A stretch of 64,000 nt of DNA from Prevotellaceae bacterium UBA4361 (GTDB lineage Bacteria; Bacteroidota; Bacteroidia; Bacteroidales; Bacteroidaceae). The notes beneath the pieces were generated by a model that ran no database searches, was not told where the DNA came from, and saw nothing but the letters and a program-made list of their open reading frames with translations. A program made the translations under genes and the position numbers. Shown here piece by piece: positions 50,518-58,677 of this stretch (its first letter is position 1; every line of letters starts with the position of its first letter). The stretch covers positions 1 to 64,000 of the forward strand of contig DGSN01000013.1 in the NCBI GenBank assembly GCA_002393575.1. Reading direction: 5' to 3'.

Positions 50518-51414
50518 ATGTCAATGGCAGAAAACAATCAAAACACGAGTGCCTTATATAAGGACTTCCAGAAGAGATTCAAGTTGCTTGCAAGCAAGAG
50601 GAAATTTATTGTTGAGAACACTCTTTCCAACATTTTCACCATGCGTTTAATAGGAAACAAAACGCATGGTGATATGGCTGAAATCGGAATAGCAGAGTTT
50701 ATACATCAATTCATGTACGATTTTGATAGTCGCCATGTTGGTAAGGATTTGTTTCGTGCTAAGGAACATGAAGAAGACATCGTTATCATAAATGAGTTGA
50801 CAAAGCAAGAAATACCTGTGAGCCTAAAAGCTTATGGTGACGGCCCATTGCAGTTATCAACAGACAAGGATTCTAAAATGTTTCCTAAATTGTGCGAATA
50901 TGGAAAGGAAATATCAGATACTCGTATTATTAGAGAAATTTTCGAATCTGACGCATTTTCTTCACTTGACTCTGTAAATGTTATGCCTTTGATATACAGG
51001 GAAAAAGCCAAGGAGTGTAATATTATGGTTTTTGACTTCGACAAAATGAAAGAAAAAACCAAGAAGATACTCTATGTAGATGAGAGGGAAAAATATGATG
51101 AAGACTCACAGTCTACTGTTTCGGGCAAAGGACGTTCTCATCCAATCTACATGTTTATTGACGGAGAAGGAAAGTATATTTGTGAGGTCCGTTATGGTAA
51201 TGCTGCGGCTAATGCTTTACAGCGTGGTTTTTGGACTCACACAAAAAATGCTGTTGGTTATTTTGAGAGTTTGACAAATGGCTGGATTTCTTATGACCAC
51301 AATTTGACTCTTGTTCAACTTTTCCGCTTAGCATTGAACAGTACAGAAAATGGGCATAAGAGTGCAAATGTCATTCTTCAAACAGACATCGACAACTTGA
51401 AAAGAAGGTTCTAA
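50518..51414 (+). CDS. Putative type II restriction endonuclease
   Basis: 298 residues, AT-rich, next to an adenine methyltransferase. I do not recognise the exact family. A PD-(D/E)xK-like core is plausible: an acidic HEEDIVIINELTKQ strand followed by IPVSLKAYGDGPLQLSTD, where E/D...SLK would be the metal-binding and catalytic residues. The segment NTLSNIFTMRLIGNKTHGDM followed by AEIGIAEF is duplicated in a broken second copy just downstream. The genetic context makes a nuclease the best guess; specificity is unknown. Confidence 0.65.
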   Translation: MSMAENNQNTSALYKDFQKRFKLLASKRKFIVENTLSNIFTMRLIGNKTHGDMAEIGIAEFIHQFMYDFDSRHVGKDLFRAKEHEEDIVIINELTKQEIPVSLKAYGDGPLQLSTDKDSKMFPKLCEYGKEISDTRIIREIFESDAFSSLDSVNVMPLIYREKAKECNIMVFDFDKMKEKTKKILYVDEREKYDEDSQSTVSGKGRSHPIYMFIDGEGKYICEVRYGNAAANALQRGFWTHTKNAVGYFESLTNGWISYDHNLTLVQLFRLALNSTENGHKSANVILQTDIDNLKRRF

Positions 51415-51417
51415 GGT

Positions 51418-51675
51418 TTGGCTAAACAAAAATCAAACCCTAAAAAATTAGATTACACAAAAGACCCAAAAGAATTTGAATAATTCATTTCTCGTCATTG
51501 TTGTAAAAAGTTAAGAAATCCTCTTGAAAACACGTTAGCCAATATCTTTACAATGAGGTATATAGGCAATAAGACACATGGGGATATGGCTGAAATAGGA
51601 TTGACGGAGTTTATCCGACTTTTCATGTACGACTTCGATTGTATAGATATAATTGGCAATACTAACAATTTGTAG
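51418..51675 (+). pseudogene. Truncated second copy of the restriction endonuclease gene
   Basis: From a TTG at 51418 the frame gives (M)AKQKSNPKKLDYTKDPKEFE, an in-frame TAA at 51481, then FISRHCCKKLRNPLENTLAN and IFTMRYIGNKTHGDM AEIGLTEF, closely similar to residues about 30-80 of the upstream endonuclease, and ends at TAG 51675. Only the N-terminal quarter remains. The divergence between copies suggests an old duplication, or replacement of one nuclease allele by another. Confidence 0.75.
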
Positions 51676-51680
51676 ATAAT

Positions 51681-52781
51681 ATGGGATTTAAATTAGATAT
51701 GTTTGGCCATGTATCAGAGGTGCCTGAAACAGAGGGCATTAAATACACTGGTTCAAAGTTGAAGATATTGCCCTACATCGTAGATATGATTGCAGATTTG
51801 AAAATCGGTTCTGCCCTTGATGCTTTTAGCGGAACTACTCGAGTTGCTCAGGCTTTTTCACAAATAGGTTTTGATACAACAGCCAATGACATCTCGGTAT
51901 GGTCCAATGTTTTTGCGACATGTTATCTGCTATCAGGAAAAACAGATTCTTATTATATACCAATGATTAAAGAATTGAATTCTTTAAAAGGATATAAAGG
52001 CTGGTTTTCAAAATATTACGGAGGAGAAGACGCAGAAGGAAAGAAACCTTTCCAACTCAAAAACACAATGCGCCTTGATGCTATCCGTGATAAAATAGAG
52101 GAGTACAATTTGCCGTGGGAAGACAAATGTGTTTTATTAACAAGTTTGATATATGCAATGGATTCTGTGGATAATACTCTCGGTCACTATGCTGCTTATC
52201 TATCAGGCTGGTCGCCAAGATCTTATAATGACATAGAACTAAAATTGCCTAAACGTCACCCTATCCAATCGACAAATAGGGTAGTTCAAGGGGATGCTTT
52301 TGACATAGTGAAAGAGTATCATGATTTGGTATATCTTGATCCTCCATATGGTTCAAATAACGAGAAAATGCCACCAAGCCGTGTGCGGTATGCTGCATAT
52401 TATCATATTTGGAAGTCTGTAATTCTAAATGACAAACCAAAGGTTTTTGGAAAGGCTAATCGTAGAGAAGATAGTCGTGATACAGCATCACCATCTATTT
52501 TTGAAGAATACAAGAGAAATGAAGAAGGAAATTTCATAGCAATGCAGGCTATTAAAGACCTTATTCAGCAAACAAACGCACACTACATTTTGCTATCCTA
52601 TGGTTCAGGAGGAAGAGCAACCAAAAAAGAACTCAATGATATACTTCATTCCAACGGAAAAGTAATTGCTGCAAAAGAAATCAACTACAAGAAGAATGTC
52701 ATGAGTAATATGAGATGGACAAATGAGTGGATAAATTCTGATGGCAAGTACAACGAGTATTTATTCCTTTTAGAAAAATAA
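51681..52781 (+). CDS. DNA adenine-N6 methyltransferase of a restriction-modification system
   Basis: 366 residues. The SAM-binding motif is SALDAFSGTTRVAQAF (about 45-59), and the catalytic motif DPPYGS lies at 220-225. An N-terminal IKYTGSKLKILPYI resembles the KxxGxK start of D12-type enzymes. The motif order and type fit adenine-specific methyltransferases of the COG3392 kind. It would protect host DNA from the neighbouring endonuclease. AT-rich composition indicates acquisition. Recognition sequence not predictable from sequence alone. Confidence 0.85.
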   Translation: MGFKLDMFGHVSEVPETEGIKYTGSKLKILPYIVDMIADLKIGSALDAFSGTTRVAQAFSQIGFDTTANDISVWSNVFATCYLLSGKTDSYYIPMIKELNSLKGYKGWFSKYYGGEDAEGKKPFQLKNTMRLDAIRDKIEEYNLPWEDKCVLLTSLIYAMDSVDNTLGHYAAYLSGWSPRSYNDIELKLPKRHPIQSTNRVVQGDAFDIVKEYHDLVYLDPPYGSNNEKMPPSRVRYAAYYHIWKSVILNDKPKVFGKANRREDSRDTASPSIFEEYKRNEEGNFIAMQAIKDLIQQTNAHYILLSYGSGGRATKKELNDILHSNGKVIAAKEINYKKNVMSNMRWTNEWINSDGKYNEYLFLLEK

Positions 52782-52786
52782 GAACT

Positions 52787-53065
52787 ATGAATGAAAGAGC
52801 AAAGAAAAGACCAAGAGTTGGATTTTTTGATATTGGTTTAAAAAAGGGAGATTTCTTATACTACAAAGAAGATTCGACAATAATTGTAACTGTTGAAAAC
52901 CAGAGACAAGTCAAGTATAAAGGCAAACTAACTTTCCTTTCTACCATTACATGTGAACTGAAGCATAGAGATTACAACTGCCAACCATCACCATTCTGGA
53001 TTGTAAAGAAAACAGGTAAAACATTAAAGTCAATGCACGAAAGATGGTATAAAGAGAATATCTAG
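52787..53065 (+). CDS. Small RAMA-like protein of the restriction-modification locus
   Basis: 92 residues starting 5 nt after the methyltransferase stop. The pattern FFDIGLKKGDFLYYKEDS, TVENQRQVKYKGKLTFLSTI and PFWIVKKTGKTL resembles the RAMA domain (restriction enzyme and adenine methylase-associated), a DNA- or modification-reading module usually fused to nucleases or methylases. Here it is a free-standing protein. It may help recognise methylated sites or assist the methylase; this is inference from similarity and position. Confidence 0.6.
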   Translation: MNERAKKRPRVGFFDIGLKKGDFLYYKEDSTIIVTVENQRQVKYKGKLTFLSTITCELKHRDYNCQPSPFWIVKKTGKTLKSMHERWYKENI

Positions 53066-53304
53066 CTAGATTATAGCTCATTTCCTGACTTCATCACTAT
53101 TTCAAAACGCACTCGTAACTCATTGAAAATCAATATATGTATTTTTGCGGGTGTCGCATTTTTTAAGGGGGGATAGAATCTCGTACCCCCTACGAGAAGA
53201 AATTGAATTACACGATTCTCACGAGAGATAATTTTAGCACGGATACCGCATTGATTATCAGTGATGACCAAAATCTGTATGCCAAAACAGAAAAAATCAG
53301 TGGG

Positions 53305-53433
53305 TTAAGTATTTCCAAATTGAAATGCACAAGCCACCACATGGAGGAAGTTGCTACCCCAAATGAATTCAATGTCACATTCGCTATAACGCTCCAAAGG
53401 AGGCTATGGCTAATAGATGTTGAAATTATACAT
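53305..53433 (-). pseudogene. Remnant of a second membrane dipeptidase (M19) C-terminus
   Basis: The minus strand reads LERYSECDIEFIWGSNFLHV, nearly the same as the C-terminal ERYSEKDIELIWGGNFLRV of the fusion hydrolase gene 0.7 kb away. Two in-frame stops lie just before it, preceded by a weak NFNIY match to INFTRRLL. No more of the gene can be seen. Confidence 0.75.
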
Positions 53434-53489
53434 AGTTGAAGAGTTGGTCATATTTCTCCATATACTTTTCCAACACCTTCTGCACGTTT

Positions 53490-53846
53490 TCAGACGTTCT
53501 TTTTACGACGAAGATACTTCGCCTTGACTATCTCATAGGAGTTTCGTGTCAGTTCCTGCAACAAGTCATTCGGAGCAATCTGCGGATTGACGCCTATCCA
53601 GTGTTTGGGTGATTCGTTGTACGGATTCCCAATGCACTCATTCTGTGCTTTCAGGTCTTCAATGCGCTCTGGTTGACACTTGAGCGAAATGACTGAGAAA
53701 TCATTGCAATCAAAAAATGAGAACATGTGCCCTGCCACGTAGAACACCAACACGCCCTCTCCATTCTTGAACTTCTGGAATGGCAGCTTTTCCTCTACAT
53801 CATCGCCTAACGACAGGCAATATTCACGATAGTCTTCTATGTTCAT
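53490..53846 (-). CDS. MmcQ/YjbR-family protein
   Basis: 118 residues from ATG 53846 (MNIEDYREYCLSLGDDVEEK). The family pattern is complete: FPFQK-like LPFQKFKNGEGVLVFYVAGH, ISLKCQPERIEDLKAQNE, and SPKHWIGVNPQIAPNDLLQE with the C-terminal RNSYEIVKAKYL. YjbR proteins have a CyaY-like double-wing fold and may bind DNA. The frame is open further upstream, but those residues are not conserved. Confidence 0.88.
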   Translation of the reverse strand: MNIEDYREYCLSLGDDVEEKLPFQKFKNGEGVLVFYVAGHMFSFFDCNDFSVISLKCQPERIEDLKAQNECIGNPYNESPKHWIGVNPQIAPNDLLQELTRNSYEIVKAKYLRRKKNV

Positions 53847-53877
53847 CATGCTAAGTGTTGATTCCCCAAAACACTGG

Positions 53878-54060
53878 GGATTATTATCAACCACGAATTT
53901 CACGAATTAAACGAATTTTGCATTGAATTTTATATAATTTCTCTAATTTGAAAAATGCCAGCATTTTTTTCGTGAAATTTAATAAAACAACAAGAAAAAT
54001 AATTGACTACGCAGAGCAAAAGTTTCGTGAAAATTCGTGAAATTCGTGGTTAATAATCAT
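53878..54060. repeat. AACCACGAATT palindromic repeat, copy 3
   Basis: Long palindrome with arms ttattatcaaccacgaattt and aaattcgtggttaataatc, including internal cacgaattaaacgaatt. It fills the gap between two minus-strand genes. Related to the copies at 13237 and 36638. Confidence 0.75.
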
Positions 54061-54096
54061 TCCATGTTTTTGTCGTGACTTTATTCAAGAATCTAC

Positions 54097-55926
54097 TTAC
54101 TTGTCGGCAGTTGCCTGGGCAGCGGCTTGCACTTGGCGCATGACACGGAGGAAGTTGCCGCCCCAGATGAGCTCGATGTCCTTTTCGCTGTAGCGTTCCC
54201 GCAAGAGGCGACGCGTGAAGTTGATGAGTTCGGAAGCGGATGCGCAACCGGTGATGCCTCCATCGCCATCGAAGTCGGTGCCGATGCCTACGTGCTCAAT
54301 GCCCATCACGTTGACCGCGTGGTTGAGGTGTTCGATGGCATCGAGGATGGTGGCTGGTTCTGGGTCGGGACGCAGAAAACCGTGGTAGAGGGTGACTTGC
54401 GCCACACCTCCCGACTTGGCGAGGACACGCATTTGCTCGTCGGTGAGGTTGCGAGGATGGTCGCAGAGGGCTCGCGAAGAGGAATGGGAACAGACGATTG
54501 GGAGGGAACTGATGTCGATGGCATCGTAGAAACTCTTCTCACCACCGTGACTGAGATCGACCATCATGCCTACGCGGTTCATCTCTCGGATGACCTTAGC
54601 ACCAAATTCGCTCACGCCGTTGTGCTCATGATTACCACGTGCAGAGTCGCAGATGTCGTTGTCTCCGTTGTGGCAAAGCGTCATATACACCACGCCTCGC
54701 TTACGGAACTTCTCCACGTTCGAGAGGTCGAGACCGACTGCATAGCCGTTTTCGATGCCAAGCATGATGGCTTTCTTTTCTTCGTGCTTCAGGCGATAGA
54801 GGTCGTCGGGGGTGTAGGCAATCTCCACAGCCGTGCAGTTCTTCGCCACCATGTCCTCAATCTGTGTGAGGATGCGGTTGGCTTTGGCAGTGGCGTTCTG
54901 CAAGGACACTTCGTCGCGCTCCTGCTGCTGCAAGTATGCCACCATGATGGTGGAGTCGAGCTTGCCCTCGGTCATCTTGTGAAGGTCAACGAGGATTTTC
55001 GGGTCGCGCGAAGCGAAATCGATGTTTTGCGAGAAGAACATGGGCGTGTCGCAATGGCTGTCGAGCGAGAGGACACGCTCGTGGATGCGCTTGGCAGCCT
55101 TGAACGACATTGCCTCGCGAACGAGCCAGGCAAAGAGAGGCTTGGCGGATGAGCCACTTGCTGAAGCAAGCGGCACATTGGCGGTGGCTACCATGTTTGC
55201 GTAATCGTCTTGCAAACATTCGGGATGCCACTGCACGGCAAGGATTGACTTGTACTCGGTGGATTCCACAGCCTCAATCACGCCATCTGTGCTCCGTGCC
55301 GACACGCGCATACCAGGAGCAGCCGACTTCACAGCTTGGTGATGGAAAGAATTGACAGCTATTTCGTCCTGCTGGAACACTTCGTGCAGCATGGTGTCGG
55401 CATCGATTTGGATGGTGTGGGAAGCATCTTCGCGCGGCATGTCCTGACTGTGCTTGATGCTCACGCCCTCCGCTTGCGAATAGATGTCCTGGTAGAGTTC
55501 GCCTCCGAGTGCAGCGGTGATGACCTGTATGCCTTTGCAAATGCCGAGCATCGGAATCTGACGGTCGGCAGCCAAACGCGCCAACAGCAGTTCTTGTTCG
55601 TCGCGCTCAGGACACACGGAATGCAACTGAAGAATGGGTTGTTCGCCCAAGAGCAGGGGATTGATGTCGCCTCCTCCGCTGAAGAGAATGCCGTCGAGCG
55701 AGTCGAGGTAGTCTTCCAAGTCGTGCAAGACTTTCTTTCCGTGTACGTTCGGAATGCGAAACGGCGGAATGATGACGGGGATGCCTCCTGCCTGAAGCAC
55801 CGACTGATAGTAGCCTTCGGCAATCGTGCATTTTTGGTTTTCGTAGTTGCCCGTGATGCCAATCACAGGACGCTGCTCCCTCTTGGTGAAATCGCTATTG
55901 AGGTAATTGTATTTTTCTTGGAACAT
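54097..55926 (-). CDS. Fusion: class I glutamine amidotransferase-like C26 hydrolase + M19 membrane dipeptidase
   Basis: 609 residues. Residues about 19-265 form a gamma-glutamyl hydrolase/PuuD-like domain: PVIGITGNYENQ, LFSGGGDINPLL, nucleophile Cys130 in MLGICKGIQ, and His234/Glu236 in VQWHPECLQ. Residues about 285-600 form an M19 (renal) dipeptidase: zinc ligands in LDSHCDT (His291, Asp293), MLGIENGYAVG, VDLSHGGEKSFYDAI, PIVCSHSSSRAL, HVGIGTDFDGDGG and the C-terminal ERYSEKDIELIWGGNFLRV. Both active sites look complete, so one protein may act on gamma-glutamyl compounds and the dipeptides released. No signal peptide. Confidence 0.92.
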   Translation of the reverse strand: MFQEKYNYLNSDFTKREQRPVIGITGNYENQKCTIAEGYYQSVLQAGGIPVIIPPFRIPNVHGKKVLHDLEDYLDSLDGILFSGGGDINPLLLGEQPILQLHSVCPERDEQELLLARLAADRQIPMLGICKGIQVITAALGGELYQDIYSQAEGVSIKHSQDMPREDASHTIQIDADTMLHEVFQQDEIAVNSFHHQAVKSAAPGMRVSARSTDGVIEAVESTEYKSILAVQWHPECLQDDYANMVATANVPLASASGSSAKPLFAWLVREAMSFKAAKRIHERVLSLDSHCDTPMFFSQNIDFASRDPKILVDLHKMTEGKLDSTIMVAYLQQQERDEVSLQNATAKANRILTQIEDMVAKNCTAVEIAYTPDDLYRLKHEEKKAIMLGIENGYAVGLDLSNVEKFRKRGVVYMTLCHNGDNDICDSARGNHEHNGVSEFGAKVIREMNRVGMMVDLSHGGEKSFYDAIDISSLPIVCSHSSSRALCDHPRNLTDEQMRVLAKSGGVAQVTLYHGFLRPDPEPATILDAIEHLNHAVNVMGIEHVGIGTDFDGDGGITGCASASELINFTRRLLRERYSEKDIELIWGGNFLRVMRQVQAAAQATADK

Positions 55927-56024
55927 AGACTTAAATGAAGAGTGGAAAGTGAAAAATTGCTATCCAGCGAGAACTCACAAACTAATAAACTTAAAAACTC
56001 AAAAACTAACATAAGATTGGTGCT

Positions 56025-57149
56025 CTATCGCCGCAGTTTCAACCTGCAACGGGCACCTCCCAACATCTCGACGATGCCTTTAAGTTCCATCTCGAACAGA
56101 GCAGAAGTGACCTTACCGACATTGATGTTGGTGTCGATGGCGATTTGGTTGATGTGCTTGTTTTCCACGTTGCGGAGCGAGTCGATAATCTTTTGTTCGT
56201 CTTCGCTGACATCGGGAAAGAGTTCTTGCTGCACCAGCTGCGTTTTCTTCGCCAATGGGTTTTGCCAATCCATCGCCTCCAAGAAATCGTCGAGACAGGT
56301 GATGAGCCGAGCCTTGTTGTGAGCAATAAGCTGATTGCAGCCCTTGCTGTATTCGTCATACGGACGACCAGGAAAGGCGCAGACTTCGCGGTTGTAGTCG
56401 TTCGCCAGTTCTGCCGTGATGAGAGCACCACCCTTTGCCGCACTTTCCACCACGATGGTGCATTGCGACATGCCAGCCACAATGCGGTTGCGACGAACGA
56501 AGTTGCCTTTGTCGGGACGTGTGTTCGACATGTACTCCGTCAGCAGTCCGCCTCGCTGCACCATCTTGGCTGCCGTTGTTCGATGCAATGCAGGATAGAT
56601 GGTGTCGAGTCCATGCGCCAGCACCCCCAGGGTGTTCATGCCATTTTCGAGTGCTGCACGATGAGCATGGACATCCACACCGTAAGCCAATCCGCTCACA
56701 ATGAGCGTGTCGGGATAAGCCTTTTGCAGGTCGGCAATGAATGTGCGACAGATGTCCTTGCCCATCGACGTGATATTACGCGTCCCCACCACACTGACAA
56801 TATGCTGCGCATTCAAATCGGCATTGCCCAAATAATACAGCGCCAAAGGGGCATCGGGACATTCTTTGAGCAACAGCGGATAAGCCTCATCGTCGAAGCA
56901 GAGGCAACGGATGTGCTTCTTCTCGGCAAACTCGTATTCTTTCTTCGCCACGTCCAAGGCTTCGTCCACGTCTTGCAGCACTTCGACGAGTTTGTCGGTG
57001 GCATCGGGAACTGCGTCACGAATGTGTTTGCGATGCTCGAACACAGCCGTAGCACTTCCCATTGCGTCGTAGAGCATACGGGAACTGACAAGGCTGAGAC
57101 GCGGAATGCGCGTCAATGCCATAGTGAAAATGATTTCCTGAGCAGTCAA
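56025..57149 (-). CDS. dprA: DNA processing protein DprA
   Basis: 374 residues. An N-terminal SAM-like region is followed by the Rossmann-like DprA core (VSVVGTRNITSMGKDI, VSGLAYGVDVHAHRAALENG, GVLAHGLDTIYP, RNRIVAGMSQCTIVVESAA, FPGRPYDEYSKGCNQLI) and a C-terminal winged helix (about 305-370). DprA loads RecA on incoming single-stranded DNA in natural transformation. The start at 57149 (MTAQEIIFTMALTRI) matches the usual family start. Confidence 0.94.
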   Translation of the reverse strand: MTAQEIIFTMALTRIPRLSLVSSRMLYDAMGSATAVFEHRKHIRDAVPDATDKLVEVLQDVDEALDVAKKEYEFAEKKHIRCLCFDDEAYPLLLKECPDAPLALYYLGNADLNAQHIVSVVGTRNITSMGKDICRTFIADLQKAYPDTLIVSGLAYGVDVHAHRAALENGMNTLGVLAHGLDTIYPALHRTTAAKMVQRGGLLTEYMSNTRPDKGNFVRRNRIVAGMSQCTIVVESAAKGGALITAELANDYNREVCAFPGRPYDEYSKGCNQLIAHNKARLITCLDDFLEAMDWQNPLAKKTQLVQQELFPDVSEDEQKIIDSLRNVENKHINQIAIDTNINVGKVTSALFEMELKGIVEMLGGARCRLKLRR

Positions 57150-57186
57150 AGGACAGATACTGATTTGAAGTGAAAAAAGTGTTGAC

Positions 57187-58449
57187 TTATTTAACAGAAA
57201 CCTTCAGAGGGCTCTTCAGCTGCTGAGCGAAACGAGAAAGGTAAGCTTCCCAATCGGTGAGCGACTGGAAGTTGGTGTTAGGATTGCGGCTCCAGCCCGA
57301 ACCGAAGTAATAGGTGTAGAAAGAAGAAGGCTTGTAATTGCTGATGCCGAGGATGTGACCGCAAGCACCTGGCAGACCTTCGCCAGCACGGTATTCCATC
57401 TTGGCAGGCTTCTGTGGATAGACAGCACCTACGTAAATCTTGCCAAAGTCCTTGTTCTGCTTGGCACGATACTTCTCCTTATACTGATTAGGGTCGCCCA
57501 AGTCCTCATAACCCATGTAGGCAGCCGAGTTGTTGAACACGTAAGCCGTTGGGTTCTCGTTGTGAACAATGATGCCCGTTGCGATTGGAGTGACTTTGCT
57601 CAATCCGTTGTAAGTGACAACAGCCTTGTTCAGCTGCGAACCAGCATCAAGGGTGATGACACGAGTCTCAGTGTAATCCTGACCATTCAGCGTTTCCTTG
57701 CCATAGACCAACTTGACGGTGAAGCGAAGCGGACCCTTGTCGAGAATCTCGTATTCGGAGTAGCACTTAGGATAAACGATGTCGGCTCCGTTGTTGGCAA
57801 GGATGGCAGTAGTGCCAGCACCAAGCGTAGGTCCCACCTTGTAGCAGTCCATGCCTGTGCCGTGGTCCACATGGTAGCTGACAGCATTATAGACATCGTC
57901 TGCCAAGTCGTTCTGACCAAGTTTCTGAAGCTTGCTTCTTACACTGCTCACTTCCTTGTCCAACTCCTGTGCATAGCGTTCAGCCACCACGAGTTTCGAC
58001 GTGCGCTTGTTCCAGATGTCGTAACCCCATGCACGCTCACCGCTCTTCTGCAAAGCTGGACCATAGCAACGGAAAGCAACGAGGTCGTTTTCCCAAGCCA
58101 TGTCGTCAACACGCTCTGGGAACTGACGACCAAAGACGCGAGGCTCATAGAAGCTGTGGATGCCAGGCTTCACGTAATACACCGATTTCGCCTTGGCACC
58201 AACGGCTGGTTGGAAAATCAGTTTCTGATCGTAGGTGAGCTGCGAAGGAACTTCCTTGCCGTCAGCATCGGTGACAATGAACTGGTTGGTGTTGCCTAAT
58301 TTCTTCTGAAGCGTAGCCAATGGAATCTCCACCATTTCCTGGGTGCGAGCCGAATTGAGCGAGTTAGACACAGTGACTTTCACGGGATTGGCAGCCTGCA
58401 AACCTACTGCAAGGAGGACTGCACTGAGAAGCGAAATGATTTTTTTCAT
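57187..58449 (-). CDS. Secreted DUF4861-family protein
   Basis: 420 residues from ATG 58449, giving a signal peptide (MKKIISLLSAVLLAVGLQAA). The mature protein starts VKVTVSNSLNSARTQEMVEI and contains AWENDLVAFRCYGPAL, NAVSYHVDHGTGMDCYKVG, TLGAGTTAIL and the C-terminal YTYYFGSGWSRNPNTNFQSL, consistent with DUF4861. In Bacteroidetes such proteins often accompany pectin or rhamnogalacturonan degradation genes; no such neighbours are seen here. Function unproven. Confidence 0.8.
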   Translation of the reverse strand: MKKIISLLSAVLLAVGLQAANPVKVTVSNSLNSARTQEMVEIPLATLQKKLGNTNQFIVTDADGKEVPSQLTYDQKLIFQPAVGAKAKSVYYVKPGIHSFYEPRVFGRQFPERVDDMAWENDLVAFRCYGPALQKSGERAWGYDIWNKRTSKLVVAERYAQELDKEVSSVRSKLQKLGQNDLADDVYNAVSYHVDHGTGMDCYKVGPTLGAGTTAILANNGADIVYPKCYSEYEILDKGPLRFTVKLVYGKETLNGQDYTETRVITLDAGSQLNKAVVTYNGLSKVTPIATGIIVHNENPTAYVFNNSAAYMGYEDLGDPNQYKEKYRAKQNKDFGKIYVGAVYPQKPAKMEYRAGEGLPGACGHILGISNYKPSSFYTYYFGSGWSRNPNTNFQSLTDWEAYLSRFAQQLKSPLKVSVK

Positions 58450-58577
58450 ACCTGATAGAATATTATAGTTTTCTTCGTGCAAATTTAATAACTCCCAAGC
58501 ATAAATCAAAAGTTTTGCAAAGAAAATCGTTCTATATTTTGAGGATTGGGGAAAAAGAAGTAATTTAGCAGACTTCT

Positions 58578-58660
58578 AAATGAAAGGTCAAAATCAAAGG
58601 TCAAAGGTCGAAGGTCAAAGGTCAAAAGCAACCTTAGACCCCAGACCTTAGACCTTAGAC
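58578..58660. repeat. Heptamer repeats (AAGGTCA, CCTTAGA)
   Basis: Words aaggtca/aaatcaa/gaggtca-type, then ccttaga and ccccaga, run in 7-bp register between the divergent DUF4861 and glycosyltransferase genes. Confidence 0.65.
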
Positions 58661-58677
58661 AAATAAAGATACCCAAC

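Noticed and set aside
53203..53439. 78-residue plus-strand open frame after the RAMA-like gene
   Set aside because: Its second half is the antisense of a dipeptidase remnant; the first half shows no coding signature.
54127..55152. Long open frame on the plus strand opposite the dipeptidase fusion gene
   Set aside because: It mirrors the minus-strand gene, has no domain pattern, and arises from codon bias of the real gene.
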